This document shows, piece by piece, positions 52,517-61,275 of a DNA stretch of 64,000 nt (positions are counted from its first letter, which is position 1; the number at the start of each line of letters is the position of its first letter). The stretch lies in NCBI RefSeq assembly GCF_015708085.1, contig NZ_JADNYM010000007.1, positions 1-64,000 on the forward strand. The letters run 5' to 3'. The notes beneath the pieces were generated by a model that saw nothing but the letters and a program-made list of their open reading frames with translations, made no database searches and had not been told where the DNA came from. A program made the translations under genes and the position numbers. The stretch comes from Arthrobacter terrae. Its GTDB lineage: Bacteria > Actinomycetota > Actinomycetes > Actinomycetales > Micrococcaceae.

Positions 52517-53314
52517 TCAGCCCATTGGATTACCCAAGGAGTGGGCCAGCTCCTTTAACTCCGCCACCATAGAGGCGCCCTGCGCCGCGGTATAGGTCGC
52601 TTTCAGCGCAGTGACGGAAACTCCAAGGCTGGGACCGTGGGCTCCACGTGTGGGCACCGCGACCCCCAAGCAAAGAACCCCGGTGGTTGACTCCTCGTCC
52701 TCAAAGGCGAAGCCCTGCTCCCGGATCGTCTGCAGCTGGGCCTTCAGCTCCGCGCCGGTTCGCAGGGACTGGGGAGTCATCACCGGCAACTGCAGATCGT
52801 CGGGAAACATCTGCGCGATGTCGTTCTCATGCAAGCGGGCGATCAGGGCCTTACCTACTGCGCACAGCGAGACCGGCATCTTGTCGCCAATATTGGACGT
52901 CAGCCGCACCGCTGGATGTCCTTCATAGCGGGCAAGATAAATTACCTCCGCGCCGTCCAGCATGGCAATCCGGACCGTCTCGCCGGAGAGGGTCGGAGCC
53001 TGCCCGCAGTAGCGGTAAAACTCTTGAACCTCGTCCAATCGACTCAAGTATGCCGCACCGAGTTCCACCAGTTTTCGTCCAAGCGAAAACCCGGATCCGT
53101 GCCGGCTAATCAACCGGGCTTCCTCCAAAGCAAGCAACAAATTGGAGGTCGAGGATTTGGGAATGCCTAGTTCACGAGCCAGATCACTGAGTGTCAGTTC
53201 TCCTGCGGGCGCTCCGGCTAAGGCTTCAAGGACGGCGGCGGCCCGCGTGACCGCAGGCGCCGAAGAAGTCCCGCTGCGGCCATCAGCGGTGCGGGCGAGT
53301 CGGGCTTCGGTCAT
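52517..53314 (-). CDS. IclR-family transcriptional regulator
   Basis: This regulator of about 265 residues has an N-terminal winged helix (TRAAAVLEALAGAPAGELTLSDLARELGIPKSSTSNLLLALEEARLISR) and a C-terminal IclR effector domain (VRIAMLDGAEVIYLARYEGHPAVRL, MPVSLCAVGKALIARL, GFAFEDEESTTGVLCLGVAVP). ATG 53314 is preferred, with AAAGGA upstream. A perfect palindrome GTTCATC-CT-GATGAAC lies 18-33 nt before the start and downstream of a good -10, implying autorepression. It probably controls the adjacent MHS transporter and the sugar-acid genes. Confidence 0.92.
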   Translation of the reverse strand: MTEARLARTADGRSGTSSAPAVTRAAAVLEALAGAPAGELTLSDLARELGIPKSSTSNLLLALEEARLISRHGSGFSLGRKLVELGAAYLSRLDEVQEFYRYCGQAPTLSGETVRIAMLDGAEVIYLARYEGHPAVRLTSNIGDKMPVSLCAVGKALIARLHENDIAQMFPDDLQLPVMTPQSLRTGAELKAQLQTIREQGFAFEDEESTTGVLCLGVAVPTRGAHGPSLGVSVTALKATYTAAQGASMVAELKELAHSLGNPMG

Positions 53315-53331
53315 GGCGGTCCTTTGTTTCG

Positions 53332-53360
53332 GTTCATCCTGATGAACAGAAATCATCATA
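53332..53360 (-). promoter_or_regulatory. Operator palindrome and -10 of the IclR gene
   Basis: A perfect palindrome GTTCATC-CT-GATGAAC (53332-53347) sits just downstream of a -10 box TATGAT on the minus strand (53355-53360). A repressor bound there would cover the transcription start and block the regulator's own gene. Related half-sites occur upstream of the 2-hydroxyacid dehydrogenase (49805-49840), and GTTCAC repeats lie upstream of the MHS gene (near 52457-52482). Confidence 0.6.
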
Positions 53361-53442
53361 CTGTCCACAGGCAGCCTATTCACTCCCTACCGGCGGCCCG
53401 GCTCTTTGGGTCAGCGCGCGGTCCAACCGAGGAAGCACCTGC

Positions 53443-53508
53443 CACACCGCCTTCAGCGCGGAACCACACCGCCTTCAGCCAAGAAACACACCGCCTTCGG
53501 CGCAGTGG
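53443..53508. repeat. 22-bp tandem repeat, three copies
   Basis: Three 22-bp units start CACACCGCCTTC at 53443, 53465 and 53487, with divergent last 8 bases (GCGCGGAAC, GCCAAGAAA, GCGCAGTGG types). They lie in the non-coding stretch between the IclR gene and the small RNA candidate. Confidence 0.88.
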
Positions 53509-53553
53509 CACATCGTCTTTCCACGAGCTGCCGGAGGGCGTGAAACCTCCCTT

Positions 53554-53583
53554 TTTACAATTCCACCGGGAGCCATGTATATT
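53554..53583 (+). promoter_or_regulatory. Sigma-70-type promoter for the small RNA candidate
   Basis: TTTACA (53554-53559) and TATATT (53578-53583) are separated by 18 bp. The predicted start, about 7 nt downstream, falls at the first base of the first hairpin (about 53591). Confidence 0.6.
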
Positions 53584-53590
53584 TGATCCA

Positions 53591-53803
53591 GGCCCTCCAC
53601 TGCTGCATCCCCCAATAGCCGCAGCGGAGGGCTTTCCACTTTAAATCCTGGCCCGCCGCTCCTCCCCTTCCCCCTCGAGATTGTTCCGATTGCACCGGAG
53701 ACAGTCATCGGCCCCAGGTGCTTGCGCTCTCATCGAGGAGCCGCTATCTTCACGTACGGGCTCGGCACCATCACCCCCCAATAGCGATGGTGCAGAGCCT
53801 TTT
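53591..53803 (+). ncRNA. Candidate small RNA with two C-rich hairpin loops (6C-like)
   Basis: Immediately after a good promoter, the plus strand forms a 15-bp hairpin with loop ATCCCCCAATA (53592-53606 / 53618-53632, a few mismatches). After about 125 nt it forms a 14-bp hairpin with loop ACCCCCCAATAGC (53759-53772 / 53786-53799, one mismatch) followed by TTTT, an intrinsic terminator. Two hairpins that both expose a run of 5-6 cytosines are the defining feature of the actinobacterial 6C RNA class. The spacing here is larger than I recall for that family, so the match is tentative. No protein-coding frame with a ribosome site fits the interval. Confidence 0.55.
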
Positions 53804-53858
53804 GCGTCGGCAACTCCGGGGAGGGCTACTGTCGGCTCCTACGTAATACATCCGCAGT

Positions 53859-54143
53859 TCAAGCCGCTGACTCAGAACGAAGCTTCCATCCGCCTCCCTG
53901 CTGGTCCCGGAGCAGCTCCATCGTAGTGAGATCGCTGCGCGCATTCCTGCCCAACCGCGCCTGCACGCGCCATACCTCCACATCGACGCGGCTGAGACCT
54001 TTGGGCATCCTTCGCTTGCTTTCCCACCAGTTCACCCGCTCGTACCAGCGCACCGGTTCCGCACCTATCAGCCACTCGCGCCCGGCCCGCTGCACCGCCA
54101 AAGGCATCCCGGCCGTCGTCATCCGCACCACTACATGTTCCAT
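53859..54143 (-). CDS. DUF6504-family protein
   Basis: The core MEHVVVRMTTAGMPLAVQRAGREWLIGAEPVRWYERVNWWES and VDVEVWRVQARLGRNARSDLTTMELLRDQQGGGWKLRSES is characteristic of DUF6504, a small actinobacterial family often found beside ImuB/DnaE2 mutasome genes. Those partners are absent here. It is about 94 residues from ATG 54143. The frame is open for 25 more codons with a less conserved sequence, so a longer protein is possible. Function is unknown; a DNA-repair link is only from the usual gene neighbourhood. Confidence 0.75.
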   Translation of the reverse strand: MEHVVVRMTTAGMPLAVQRAGREWLIGAEPVRWYERVNWWESKRRMPKGLSRVDVEVWRVQARLGRNARSDLTTMELLRDQQGGGWKLRSESAA

Positions 54144-54489
54144 AGTTCTGAACGATATGCGCAGAGTCTGACATCGTCGGTTCAGTTCGGCCCTGAGGCA
54201 AAAGATACGGAAGCTCACTCAGGTAAAAAGCAGCAAGCCGTCATGAAGTTCCCGGCCAAGCCGCTTATCGTGAGGTATGAGAACGCTTCTTAGGATGGTC
54301 AGCAGATGGATTGGACTTGATCTGCTGACATGCGAGAGCCCCGAGGAGAATGAGACTATGACCGGCGCTGCGGACTCGTAGTGACGCTGAGCGTACGCCA
54401 GGCCCACAGCATGGGCAGCACCCAAACAGGCCAGCACCCCAAACAGGGCAGCACCTCAACGGGCCGGCACTGAAAGCGGACAAAAAAGT
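54144..54489. other. Gene-free stretch with hairpin and degenerate repeats
   Basis: No credible gene is seen. The stretch contains a hairpin with perfect 10-bp arms (GTCAGCAGAT 54298-54307 / ATCTGCTGAC 54320-54329). From 54413 to about 54476 there are four degenerate 15-17-bp units of GGGCAGCACCCAAACA type. Confidence 0.55.
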
Positions 54490-54524
54490 AATCCCCTGAC
54501 CACCGTTTGGGTGGTCAGGGGATT
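54490..54524 (-). terminator. Intrinsic terminator of tRNA-Val
   Basis: A perfect 15-bp stem (54490-54504 / 54510-54524) with a 5-nt loop is followed on the minus strand by ACTTTTTTG. It ends transcription of the tRNA-Val gene. Confidence 0.85.
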
Positions 54525-54530
54525 TTGCTG

Positions 54531-54603
54531 TGGGCCCTACCGGGATCGAACCGATGACATCCACGGTGTAAACGTGGCGCTCTACCAGCTGAGCTAAAGG
54601 CCC
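54531..54603 (-). tRNA. tRNA-Val (anticodon TAC)
   Basis: The minus strand folds as a cloverleaf: acceptor GGGCCTT/AGGGCCC, D arm TAGCTCAGCTGGTAGAGC, anticodon arm CCACG-TTTACAC-CGTGG with anticodon TAC, T arm ATCGG-TTCGATC-CCGGT, and discriminator A. No CCA is encoded. Confidence 0.95.
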
Positions 54604-54736
54604 CTTTTGTAGCGCCGCTTGGCCATCCAACTTGGATTTCCTGCGTCAGCCAACGAGGAATAACTGTACCCGAAACATTGCTCTTGGTGCTAACCGACAC
54701 CCGTCTGACCGGCTTATTTCCGGATCCGGCAACGTC

Positions 54737-55663
54737 CTACAGCCGTGTGGCCAGATACTGCAGGCCGGGGCTCACACCGGCGTCCAACTTGATGCTGGCC
54801 GTGTCATCCCCGCGGGTCGGCCCGCGGTTGATGATGACAACGGGTTTACCTGTTTTTTTGGCGTAGCGCGGAAACCGCAGCCCGCTCATGACCGTCAAGG
54901 AGGAGCCGGCCACCAGCAGAGCATCGGCCGCATCCACTATGGCGTAGGAGCGTTCGACACGGTCTTTCGGGACGTTCTCGCCAAAGAAGACAAAATCCGG
55001 CTTAAGCATGCCACCGCACACTTCACATTCAGCAATAATAAATCGCGCTATTTGTTCCTCCTGCGACAGTTCGGCGTCCGCATCCGGAGCTGCTGCAATA
55101 GGGCCTTCGGCTTCAACCAGCTCCACGAAGCCGGGATTGAGGCCTTCGAGCCCGTCGGCGAGGTGGCTGCGGCTGATGACGGTGCGGCAGTTCAGGCAAA
55201 CAACGCGGTCGAAACGCCCGTGCAGGTCCACCACGTCCACCGCGCCGGCGTCTTCGTGCAGCCGGTCCACGTTCTGCGTGATGATCCCGCTGGTCAGGCC
55301 CTGGCGCTCCAGAGCGGCCACGGCATAATGCCCGGCGTTCGGATCTGCGTGGCGCAGGTGCCGCCAGCCAAGGTGGTTTCTGGCCCAGTACCGTTGACGC
55401 AGGGCACCGTCGCCAACGAACTCCTGATAGGTCATCGGCGTGCGCGGGACAGAACCGGGACCGCGGTAATCCGGAATGCCGGAATCGGTACTGAGCCCTG
55501 CCCCCGTTAAAACGGCGAGCTTCGCGCCCTGCAGCAGACCCGCGATCCTGGCCAGCACCGGGAGCTCCGCGGCAGATGGCTCGTGGCTGCCGGCCCGTGG
55601 AGGGGAACTTGCAAAGCCCGTCATACCGATTCCGACCGGTGGCCGGTCCGTGGTCTCATCCAT
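54737..55663 (-). CDS. Sir2-family NAD-dependent protein deacylase
   Basis: This 308-residue sirtuin has the NAD-binding motif LAVLTGAGLSTDSGIPDYRGP, the catalytic region ITQNVDRLHEDAG and the catalytic His in DLHGRFDRVVC. Four zinc cysteines lie in CLNC and, after a long insert, CEVCGG. KPDFVFFGENVPKDRVERS, VAGSSLTVMSGLRF and INRGPTRGDDTASIKLDAGV complete the fold. The insert between the two Cys pairs (about 50 residues with LVEAEGPIAAAPDADAELSQEE) is Ala/Glu-rich. It regulates protein acylation, with targets unknown. Confidence 0.93.
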   Translation of the reverse strand: MDETTDRPPVGIGMTGFASSPPRAGSHEPSAAELPVLARIAGLLQGAKLAVLTGAGLSTDSGIPDYRGPGSVPRTPMTYQEFVGDGALRQRYWARNHLGWRHLRHADPNAGHYAVAALERQGLTSGIITQNVDRLHEDAGAVDVVDLHGRFDRVVCLNCRTVISRSHLADGLEGLNPGFVELVEAEGPIAAAPDADAELSQEEQIARFIIAECEVCGGMLKPDFVFFGENVPKDRVERSYAIVDAADALLVAGSSLTVMSGLRFPRYAKKTGKPVVIINRGPTRGDDTASIKLDAGVSPGLQYLATRL

Positions 55664-55680
55664 GCGCTGAAGCCCCGATT

Positions 55681-56193
55681 CTAGAGTTCTGCGAGAGCTT
55701 TGCGGTACCTGTCCAGAGAACGTGCCTGGCCTGCAGCTGTGCTGAAAGTATCGCGCAGAATTCCGTTCGCGTCGATGACGAAGGTTCCCCGCCCCGCCAT
55801 GCCTCGGTCTGCGTCAAAGACGCCATAGCGTCGCGCTGTTTCGCCGTGCGGCCAGAAATCCGCCAGCAGGTCGAACTCAAGTCCTTCGGCCTCGGCGTAG
55901 GCGCGCAGGACGTATTTGCTGTCCACGGAGACGGCCAGGACACGTGCGCGGGCGGTGGCAAAGTCAGCCGGATTGTCCCGAAGCTCGCACATTTCGCCGG
56001 TACAAATGCCGGAAAAGGCAAAGGGATAAAAAACGACGACGACGTTCCCGCCGCGCAGCGACGCAAGCGAGATGGACTCGCCAAACTGGTTGGAAAGCTC
56101 GAAGTCCGGAGCTGGTTGACCAACGACCGGTGCCCGCGATTGAGTGGGATTCATCCCCGATTCCAGGGAAGCCGCCGTCATGGCACCCGTCAC
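55681..56193 (-). CDS. AhpE-like peroxiredoxin
   Basis: This thioredoxin-fold peroxidase has 170 residues, or about 157 from the alternative ATG at 56154. APVVGQPAPDFELSNQFGESISLASLRGGNVVVVFYPFAFSGICTGEMCELRDN contains the peroxidatic Cys in the PxxxTxxC-type loop (FSGICTGE). There is a second Cys four residues later. RGTFVIDANGILRDTF follows. It resembles mycobacterial AhpE (a 1-Cys/atypical class). The upstream start overlaps the DUF3052 stop (GTGA), indicating coupling. Confidence 0.9.
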   Translation of the reverse strand: MTGAMTAASLESGMNPTQSRAPVVGQPAPDFELSNQFGESISLASLRGGNVVVVFYPFAFSGICTGEMCELRDNPADFATARARVLAVSVDSKYVLRAYAEAEGLEFDLLADFWPHGETARRYGVFDADRGMAGRGTFVIDANGILRDTFSTAAGQARSLDRYRKALAEL

Positions 56194-56609
56194 GGCTTCT
56201 TGCGGGGGGCGAGCCTTGTTGCGGCCCAGTCAGTTGAAACGCCAACCGTTGTGGTGGAATGCAGACCCGCTGTTGGTGCGGCTTCCTGAATCTCAGCGGG
56301 CGGAACATAACCGACGCGTCCGTTTTTCGGAGTCAGCACCCACACAATTCCGCCCTCATCCAAGGTGGTCAGCGAGTCGACCAGCGCGTCGACCAGGTCG
56401 CCGTCGTCGGCCCGCCACCATAGGAGTACAGAATCCACGACGTCGTGGTCCTCCTCGGTCAGCAGCTCGGACCCGACCAGTTCTTCGACACTGTCGCGCA
56501 GAGCAAAATCAACGTCGTCGTCGTACCCGAGTTCCTGGATCAGATCGCCATCCTTGAAACCCAATTTGCCTGCCACGTTAACTACAGTGCCGGCGTCGGC
56601 CTCGCTCAC
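56190..56609 (-). CDS. DUF3052-family protein
   Basis: This 139-residue acidic protein begins SEADAGTVVNVAGKLGFKDGDLIQELGYDDDVD, the DUF3052 signature. WWRADDGDLVDALVDSLTTLDEGGIVWVLTPKNGRVGYVPPAEIQEAA follows. The family is conserved in actinobacteria, often between aceE and a peroxiredoxin as here, but its function is unknown. The stop overlaps the peroxiredoxin start, so the pair is probably an operon divergent from aceE. Confidence 0.92.
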   Translation of the reverse strand: MSEADAGTVVNVAGKLGFKDGDLIQELGYDDDVDFALRDSVEELVGSELLTEEDHDVVDSVLLWWRADDGDLVDALVDSLTTLDEGGIVWVLTPKNGRVGYVPPAEIQEAAPTAGLHSTTTVGVSTDWAATRLAPRKKP

Positions 56610-56978
56610 GTTGTTCCTCCTGCTTGAAACGCATCAGCGCTTCGTTGATGTTGGTCTTCTAAATGTCTATTTTACAGATTGTCCGGTCTTTACGAACTAC
56701 TCAAACGATTAACTGCTCACGCGGCACACAATCCGGAAGAATAATAGGACTTCCAGACCCAGGGCTACGGGTCTGTGCCTTACTCCAGCCAACACCGTAA
56801 TGCCGCCGGCAACAAGTCGGCACCGGCCGCACTGCTCCTATGCTACGGGGAGGTGGGCTCCGGAAGTGTCCCGGTGGCGCACCGGCTACGCAGTCCGGCC
56901 TAACCGGACTAGAGTATTCGTTGTGTGCCCACAGCCACAGCTGGGGGCCGGAAATACTGTCTTTAAGAGAGGTCTGAC
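56610..56978. other. aceE/DUF3052 divergent regulatory region
   Basis: This gene-free stretch of 369 bases holds two inverted repeats: CAGACCC/GGGTCTG (about 56753-56774) and AGTCCGG-CCTAA-CCGGACT (56892-56910). The second directly adjoins a possible -10 TAGAGT (56910-56915), about 63 bp before the aceE start. Confidence 0.55.
56892..56915 (+). promoter_or_regulatory. Candidate operator/promoter of aceE
   Basis: The inverted repeat AGTCCGG-CCTAA-CCGGACT has perfect 7-bp arms. It abuts TAGAGT, a plausible -10 box for the aceE transcript. The regulator is unknown. Confidence 0.35.
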
Positions 56979-59732
56979 GTGGCCGCAGGCGAAGAGAACT
57001 CCCACATCCTGAGCGGGTTAACCCACCAGCTTCCCGACAGGGATCCTGAAGAGACCGCGGAATGGATCGAGTCGCTGGACTCTCTGATCCAGGAGCAGGG
57101 CACCGAACGGGCCCAGTTCATTATGCGAAGTCTGCTCCAGCGGGCCGGTGCGCAGAGCGTGGGCGTACCGATGGTGACCACCACGGATTACGTCAACACC
57201 ATCCCGGCGGACCAGGAGCCGGATTTCCCGGGCAACGAGGAAATTGAGCGCAAGTACCGGGCCTGGCTGCGCTGGAACGCCGCCATTATGGTGCACCGGG
57301 CACAACGTCCGGACATTGGCGTGGGCGGGCACATCTCCACCTATGCCGGTGCAGCAACGCTCTATGAGGTAGGTTTCAACCACTTCTTCCGCGGAAAGGA
57401 CCATCCCGGCGGCGGAGACCAGATCTTCTTCCAGGGCCACGCCTCCCCCGGCATGTACGCCCGCGCGTTCATGGAAGGGCGGTTGAGCGAAGAGGACCTG
57501 AACGGGTTCCGGCAGGAAAAGTCCAAGGAAGGCCACGCGCTTTCCTCCTACCCGCACCCCCGGCTGATGCCCGAATTCTGGGAGTTCCCGACGGTCTCGA
57601 TGGGGATCGGCCCGATGAACGCGATTTACCAGGCGCAGTCCAACCGCTACCTGCACAACCGCGGTATCAAGGACACCTCGGACCAGCAGGTCTGGGCATT
57701 TTTGGGCGACGGCGAAATGGACGAGCCGGAAAGCCGCGGCCTGCTCCAGCTCGCGGCCAACGACAAGCTCGACAACCTGAACTTTGTGATTAACTGCAAC
57801 CTGCAGCGGCTGGATGGACCGGTCCGCGGTAACGGCAAGATCATGCAGGAGCTCGAGGCGTTCTTCCGCGGCGCGGGCTGGAACGTGATCAAGGTGGTCT
57901 GGGGCCGCGAGTGGGATGACCTGCTGGCCAAGGACGACGACGGATCACTGGTGAAGGTCATGAACACCACCGTCGACGGAGACTACCAGACCTACAAGGG
58001 CGAGTCCGGCGGGTTTGTCCGCGAGCACTTCTTCGGTCAGACCCCGCAGACGAAGGAAATGGTCGCCGACCTGACCGACGATGAGGTGTGGAATCTCAAG
58101 CGCGGCGGCCACGATTACCGCAAGGTGTACGCGGCATACAAGGCCGCCGTTGAGTTCAAGGGAAAACCGACGGTGATTCTGGCGCACACGGTCAAGGGCT
58201 ACGGGTTGGGCACCAATTTCGAGGCCCGCAACGCCACGCACCAGATGAAAAAACTCACCATGCCGGATCTGAAGAAGTTCCGTGACCACTTGCGTATCCC
58301 GATTTCCGATGCCGAGCTGGAAAAGGACCTGTACCGTCCCCCGTATTACCACCCGGGGATGGATGCGCCGGAGATTAAGTACCTGATGGACCGCCGGGCG
58401 AAGCTGGGTGGTTTTGTGCCCGAGCGGCGGACCGAATATGCCGAGGTTGCACTGCCGGCGGATAAGACCTATGAGGTAGCCAACAGGGGTTCCGGGAAGC
58501 AATATGCCGCGACCACGATGGCCTTCGTGCGTCTGCTCAAGGAACTCATGCGGGATAAGGAATTCGGCGCCCGGATTGTGCCGATTATTCCGGATGAGGC
58601 GCGCACCTTCGGGATCGATGCGTTCTTCCCGACCGCGAAGATCTACAATCCCAACGGCCAGAACTACCTGTCTGTGGACCGGGATCTCATTTTGGCGTAT
58701 AAGGAATCCATCTCAGGGCAAATTGTGCATGCGGGTATCAACGAGGCCGGTTCCGTGGCTGCATTCACCGCTGCGGGCACCTCCTACGCGACGCACGGCG
58801 AACCGCTGATCCCGGTGTACGTCTTCTACTCCATGTTCGGCTTCCAGCGCACCGGAGATTCTCTGTGGGCGGCCGCGGACCAGATGACGCGCGGCTTCAT
58901 CATCGGCGCCACCGCGGGGCGAACCACGCTCACCGGCGAAGGGCTGCAGCACGCGGACGGGCATTCCCCGCTGCTGGCCTCCACGAACCCGGCAGTGGTG
59001 ACTTACGATCCCGCATATGGGTACGAAATCGGCGTCATCATGCATGACGGCTTGGAGCGGATGTACGGCAAGGGACCGTCATCCGGGGACTCGACGCGGA
59101 ACGTGATGTACTACATCACTGTCTACAACGAACCCATTATCCAGCCGCCTGCGCCGGAAGACATGGACGTTGAGGGAATCATCAAGGGGATATACCTGCT
59201 GGCTCCGGCAAAGGTGGACGGGCCGCGCGCCCAGCTGCTGGCCTCCGGCGTGTCCGTGCCGTGGGCATTGGAAGCCCAGCAGATCCTCGCCGACGACTGG
59301 GGAGTTTCGGCCGACGTCTGGTCCGTAACCTCTTGGACCGAACTGCGCCGCGACGGCCTGGCCGCAGAGGAAGAACAGTTCCTCAATCCCGGCACCAATG
59401 CCCGCACGCCGTTCGTGACCGAGCAGCTTGCGGGAGCCACCGGACCCATCGTGGCCGTCAGCGACTACATGAAGGCGGTTCCGGACCAGATCCGGCAGTT
59501 CGTGCCGAACGAATTCGCCACGCTGGGCGCGGACGGTTTTGGTTTCTCCGATACGCGGGCCGCAGCGCGCCGGTTCTTCAAGATCGACTCACACTCGATA
59601 GTGGTCCGGGCACTGGAGATGCTCGCCCGTCGCGGCGAAGTCGATTGGCAGACACCGGCGCAGGCGATCGAGAAGTATAAGCTGCTCGATGTCAACGCAG
59701 GCACCACTGGCATCACCGGCGGCGACAGCTAG
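56979..59732 (+). CDS. aceE: Pyruvate dehydrogenase E1 component, homodimeric type
   Basis: This is the TPP-dependent E1 subunit that decarboxylates pyruvate and transfers acetyl to lipoyl-E2. The 917-residue protein has the full homodimeric architecture: N-terminal [38 protein letters not shown], the TPP/Mg motif [10 protein letters not shown]...[35 protein letters not shown], the transketolase-like middle domain ([26 protein letters not shown]) and a C-terminal domain. GTG start with GAGAGG 7 nt upstream. E2 and E3 genes are not in the window. It is followed by a strong terminator. Confidence 0.97.
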   Translation: MAAGEENSHILSGLTHQLPDRDPEETAEWIESLDSLIQEQGTERAQFIMRSLLQRAGAQSVGVPMVTTTDYVNTIPADQEPDFPGNEEIERKYRAWLRWNAAIMVHRAQRPDIGVGGHISTYAGAATLYEVGFNHFFRGKDHPGGGDQIFFQGHASPGMYARAFMEGRLSEEDLNGFRQEKSKEGHALSSYPHPRLMPEFWEFPTVSMGIGPMNAIYQAQSNRYLHNRGIKDTSDQQVWAFLGDGEMDEPESRGLLQLAANDKLDNLNFVINCNLQRLDGPVRGNGKIMQELEAFFRGAGWNVIKVVWGREWDDLLAKDDDGSLVKVMNTTVDGDYQTYKGESGGFVREHFFGQTPQTKEMVADLTDDEVWNLKRGGHDYRKVYAAYKAAVEFKGKPTVILAHTVKGYGLGTNFEARNATHQMKKLTMPDLKKFRDHLRIPISDAELEKDLYRPPYYHPGMDAPEIKYLMDRRAKLGGFVPERRTEYAEVALPADKTYEVANRGSGKQYAATTMAFVRLLKELMRDKEFGARIVPIIPDEARTFGIDAFFPTAKIYNPNGQNYLSVDRDLILAYKESISGQIVHAGINEAGSVAAFTAAGTSYATHGEPLIPVYVFYSMFGFQRTGDSLWAAADQMTRGFIIGATAGRTTLTGEGLQHADGHSPLLASTNPAVVTYDPAYGYEIGVIMHDGLERMYGKGPSSGDSTRNVMYYITVYNEPIIQPPAPEDMDVEGIIKGIYLLAPAKVDGPRAQLLASGVSVPWALEAQQILADDWGVSADVWSVTSWTELRRDGLAAEEEQFLNPGTNARTPFVTEQLAGATGPIVAVSDYMKAVPDQIRQFVPNEFATLGADGFGFSDTRAAARRFFKIDSHSIVVRALEMLARRGEVDWQTPAQAIEKYKLLDVNAGTTGITGGDS

Positions 59733-59858
59733 CGCTGCGCACCTTCCCAACCCTCGCAGGCTCACGTCGGGGCCCTCGGTGCCTGCTTGCCAGAGGCTCC
59801 GGCGGACGCGCCAGCGGCAGTCGGAGTCGGAGAGGCTGCAACGCGCCAGCGCTAAACG

Positions 59859-59918
59859 CGGGGCCGGCAGGCGTGAACGATGTTGTGCAACATCGTCCAC
59901 GCCGGCCGGCCCCGTTTT
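59859..59918 (+). terminator. Intrinsic terminator of aceE
   Basis: A 27-bp stem with two mismatches (59859-59885 / 59888-59914) and a 2-nt loop is followed by TTTT. It is GC-rich and isolates aceE from the regulator gene downstream. Confidence 0.85.
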
Positions 59919-60025
59919 CGTGTTCAGTGCCGACCGCACAGCTGGCCAGCCCTTTGTAGTGATCGCACAAATTGTAGTGATCGTACAAATGCGGCTTCTA
60001 TCCAGGCTGGCCGTATGCTCGAAGA

Positions 60026-61264
60026 ATGGCTCTGACCCCCCGCACCCCCGCAGATCATTCGGATGCTTCGGCGGCAGCTGCGGACGCCCAGGCCCTGACG
60101 CTGCAGAGGCTACGAGCCAACGTGGGACGGTTGTCCACCGCAACCCTGAAGGAACTGGAATCCGCACTGCCCTGGTACCGCCGGCTCAGCGCGGATGAAC
60201 GTTCCGCATTGGGAATGGTTGCACAGAATGGCATCAATGCCTTCGTCTCGTGGTATCAGCGGCCATCGTCTCCGTCGTGGGTCCTCTCCGATGTTTTCGG
60301 CACCGCACCCACCGAGCTGACCCGCTCGATTAGCCTGCAACGGGCACTGCAGCTGATCCGAACTGTGGTGCAGGTGGTGGAGGATCAGGTCCCGGAAATT
60401 GCGCCCAAGGCCGAACAGGGTGCGCTGCGCGAGGCAGTCCTGCGCTATTCCCGCGAAGTCGCTTTCGCAGCAGCAGACGTTTATGCCCGGGCGGCCGAGA
60501 GCCGCGGCTCGTGGGACACTCGTTTGGAAGCACTGGTTGTGGACGCCATCCTGCGAGGGGAAGACACGGATTCCCTGCGGTCCCGGATGGCCGCCCTGGG
60601 CTGGAAGTCGCAGAGCCGCTTTACCGTCATGGTGGGCACCTCGCCGTCGGAAACGACCGCGGGCTTTGTTTCTGATCTGCGCCGGGCCGCGAGCCGGTTT
60701 GCCGAAGACGCGCTGGTCGGAATCCAAGGCGACAGACTCATTCTGGTGCTCGGGGGCGTGGCGGACCAGGACACGGCCTACCTGCGTCTTGGCGAGCTGT
60801 TCGCGCCGGGTCCCGTGGTGTACGGACCGTTGGCTGCCTCCCTCCTGGAGGCCACCAACTCCGCTCAGGCGGCCTTCGCCGGGCTTGCCGCTGCCAAGGC
60901 CTGGCCTGGTGCGCCGCGTCCGGTTGCCGCCGATGATTTATGGCCCGAACGCGTGATTTCCGGCGACGAGGCGGCCCGGCGCGCGTTGGTGAAGAACATT
61001 TACAGGCCGTTGCTCGCAGCTTCCAATGGCTTGGCGGAGACCCTCAGCAGCTACTTGCAGCTGGGGCACTCACTCGAAGCCACGGCCCGCGAATTGTTTG
61101 TTCATGCGAACACCGTCCGCTATAGGTTGCGCCGCGTCTGTGACGTCACAGGCTGGGATCCACTGATCCCCCGGGAAGCGTTTGTGCTGCAGACTGCACT
61201 GGTGGTCGGTCGGCTCGCCCCGCCGCCGGTGCCCGTCGTCGAGCGGAACGGGACGCGGACCTAA
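60026..61264 (+). CDS. fasR: PucR-family regulator of fatty acid synthesis (FasR-like)
   Basis: This 412-residue regulator has a long N-terminal effector-type domain, a GGDEF-like/CdaR middle (FTVMVGTSPSETTAGF, DRLILVLGG) and a C-terminal PucR helix-turn-helix (LQLGHSLEATARELFVHANTVRYRLRRVCDVTGWDP). In Streptomyces coelicolor the gene at this position (upstream of fabD-fabH-acpP-fabF) is FasR, an activator of fatty acid synthase genes. Orthology is inferred from synteny and domain type. A palindrome in the 96-bp gap before fabD is a plausible target. Confidence 0.9.
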   Translation: MALTPRTPADHSDASAAAADAQALTLQRLRANVGRLSTATLKELESALPWYRRLSADERSALGMVAQNGINAFVSWYQRPSSPSWVLSDVFGTAPTELTRSISLQRALQLIRTVVQVVEDQVPEIAPKAEQGALREAVLRYSREVAFAAADVYARAAESRGSWDTRLEALVVDAILRGEDTDSLRSRMAALGWKSQSRFTVMVGTSPSETTAGFVSDLRRAASRFAEDALVGIQGDRLILVLGGVADQDTAYLRLGELFAPGPVVYGPLAASLLEATNSAQAAFAGLAAAKAWPGAPRPVAADDLWPERVISGDEAARRALVKNIYRPLLAASNGLAETLSSYLQLGHSLEATARELFVHANTVRYRLRRVCDVTGWDPLIPREAFVLQTALVVGRLAPPPVPVVERNGTRT

Positions 61265-61275
61265 CGGCAGCGGCA

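Noticed and set aside
53443-53508. CRISPR-like array
   Set aside because: The three 22-bp units are directly adjacent without spacers and differ among themselves. No cas genes are present.
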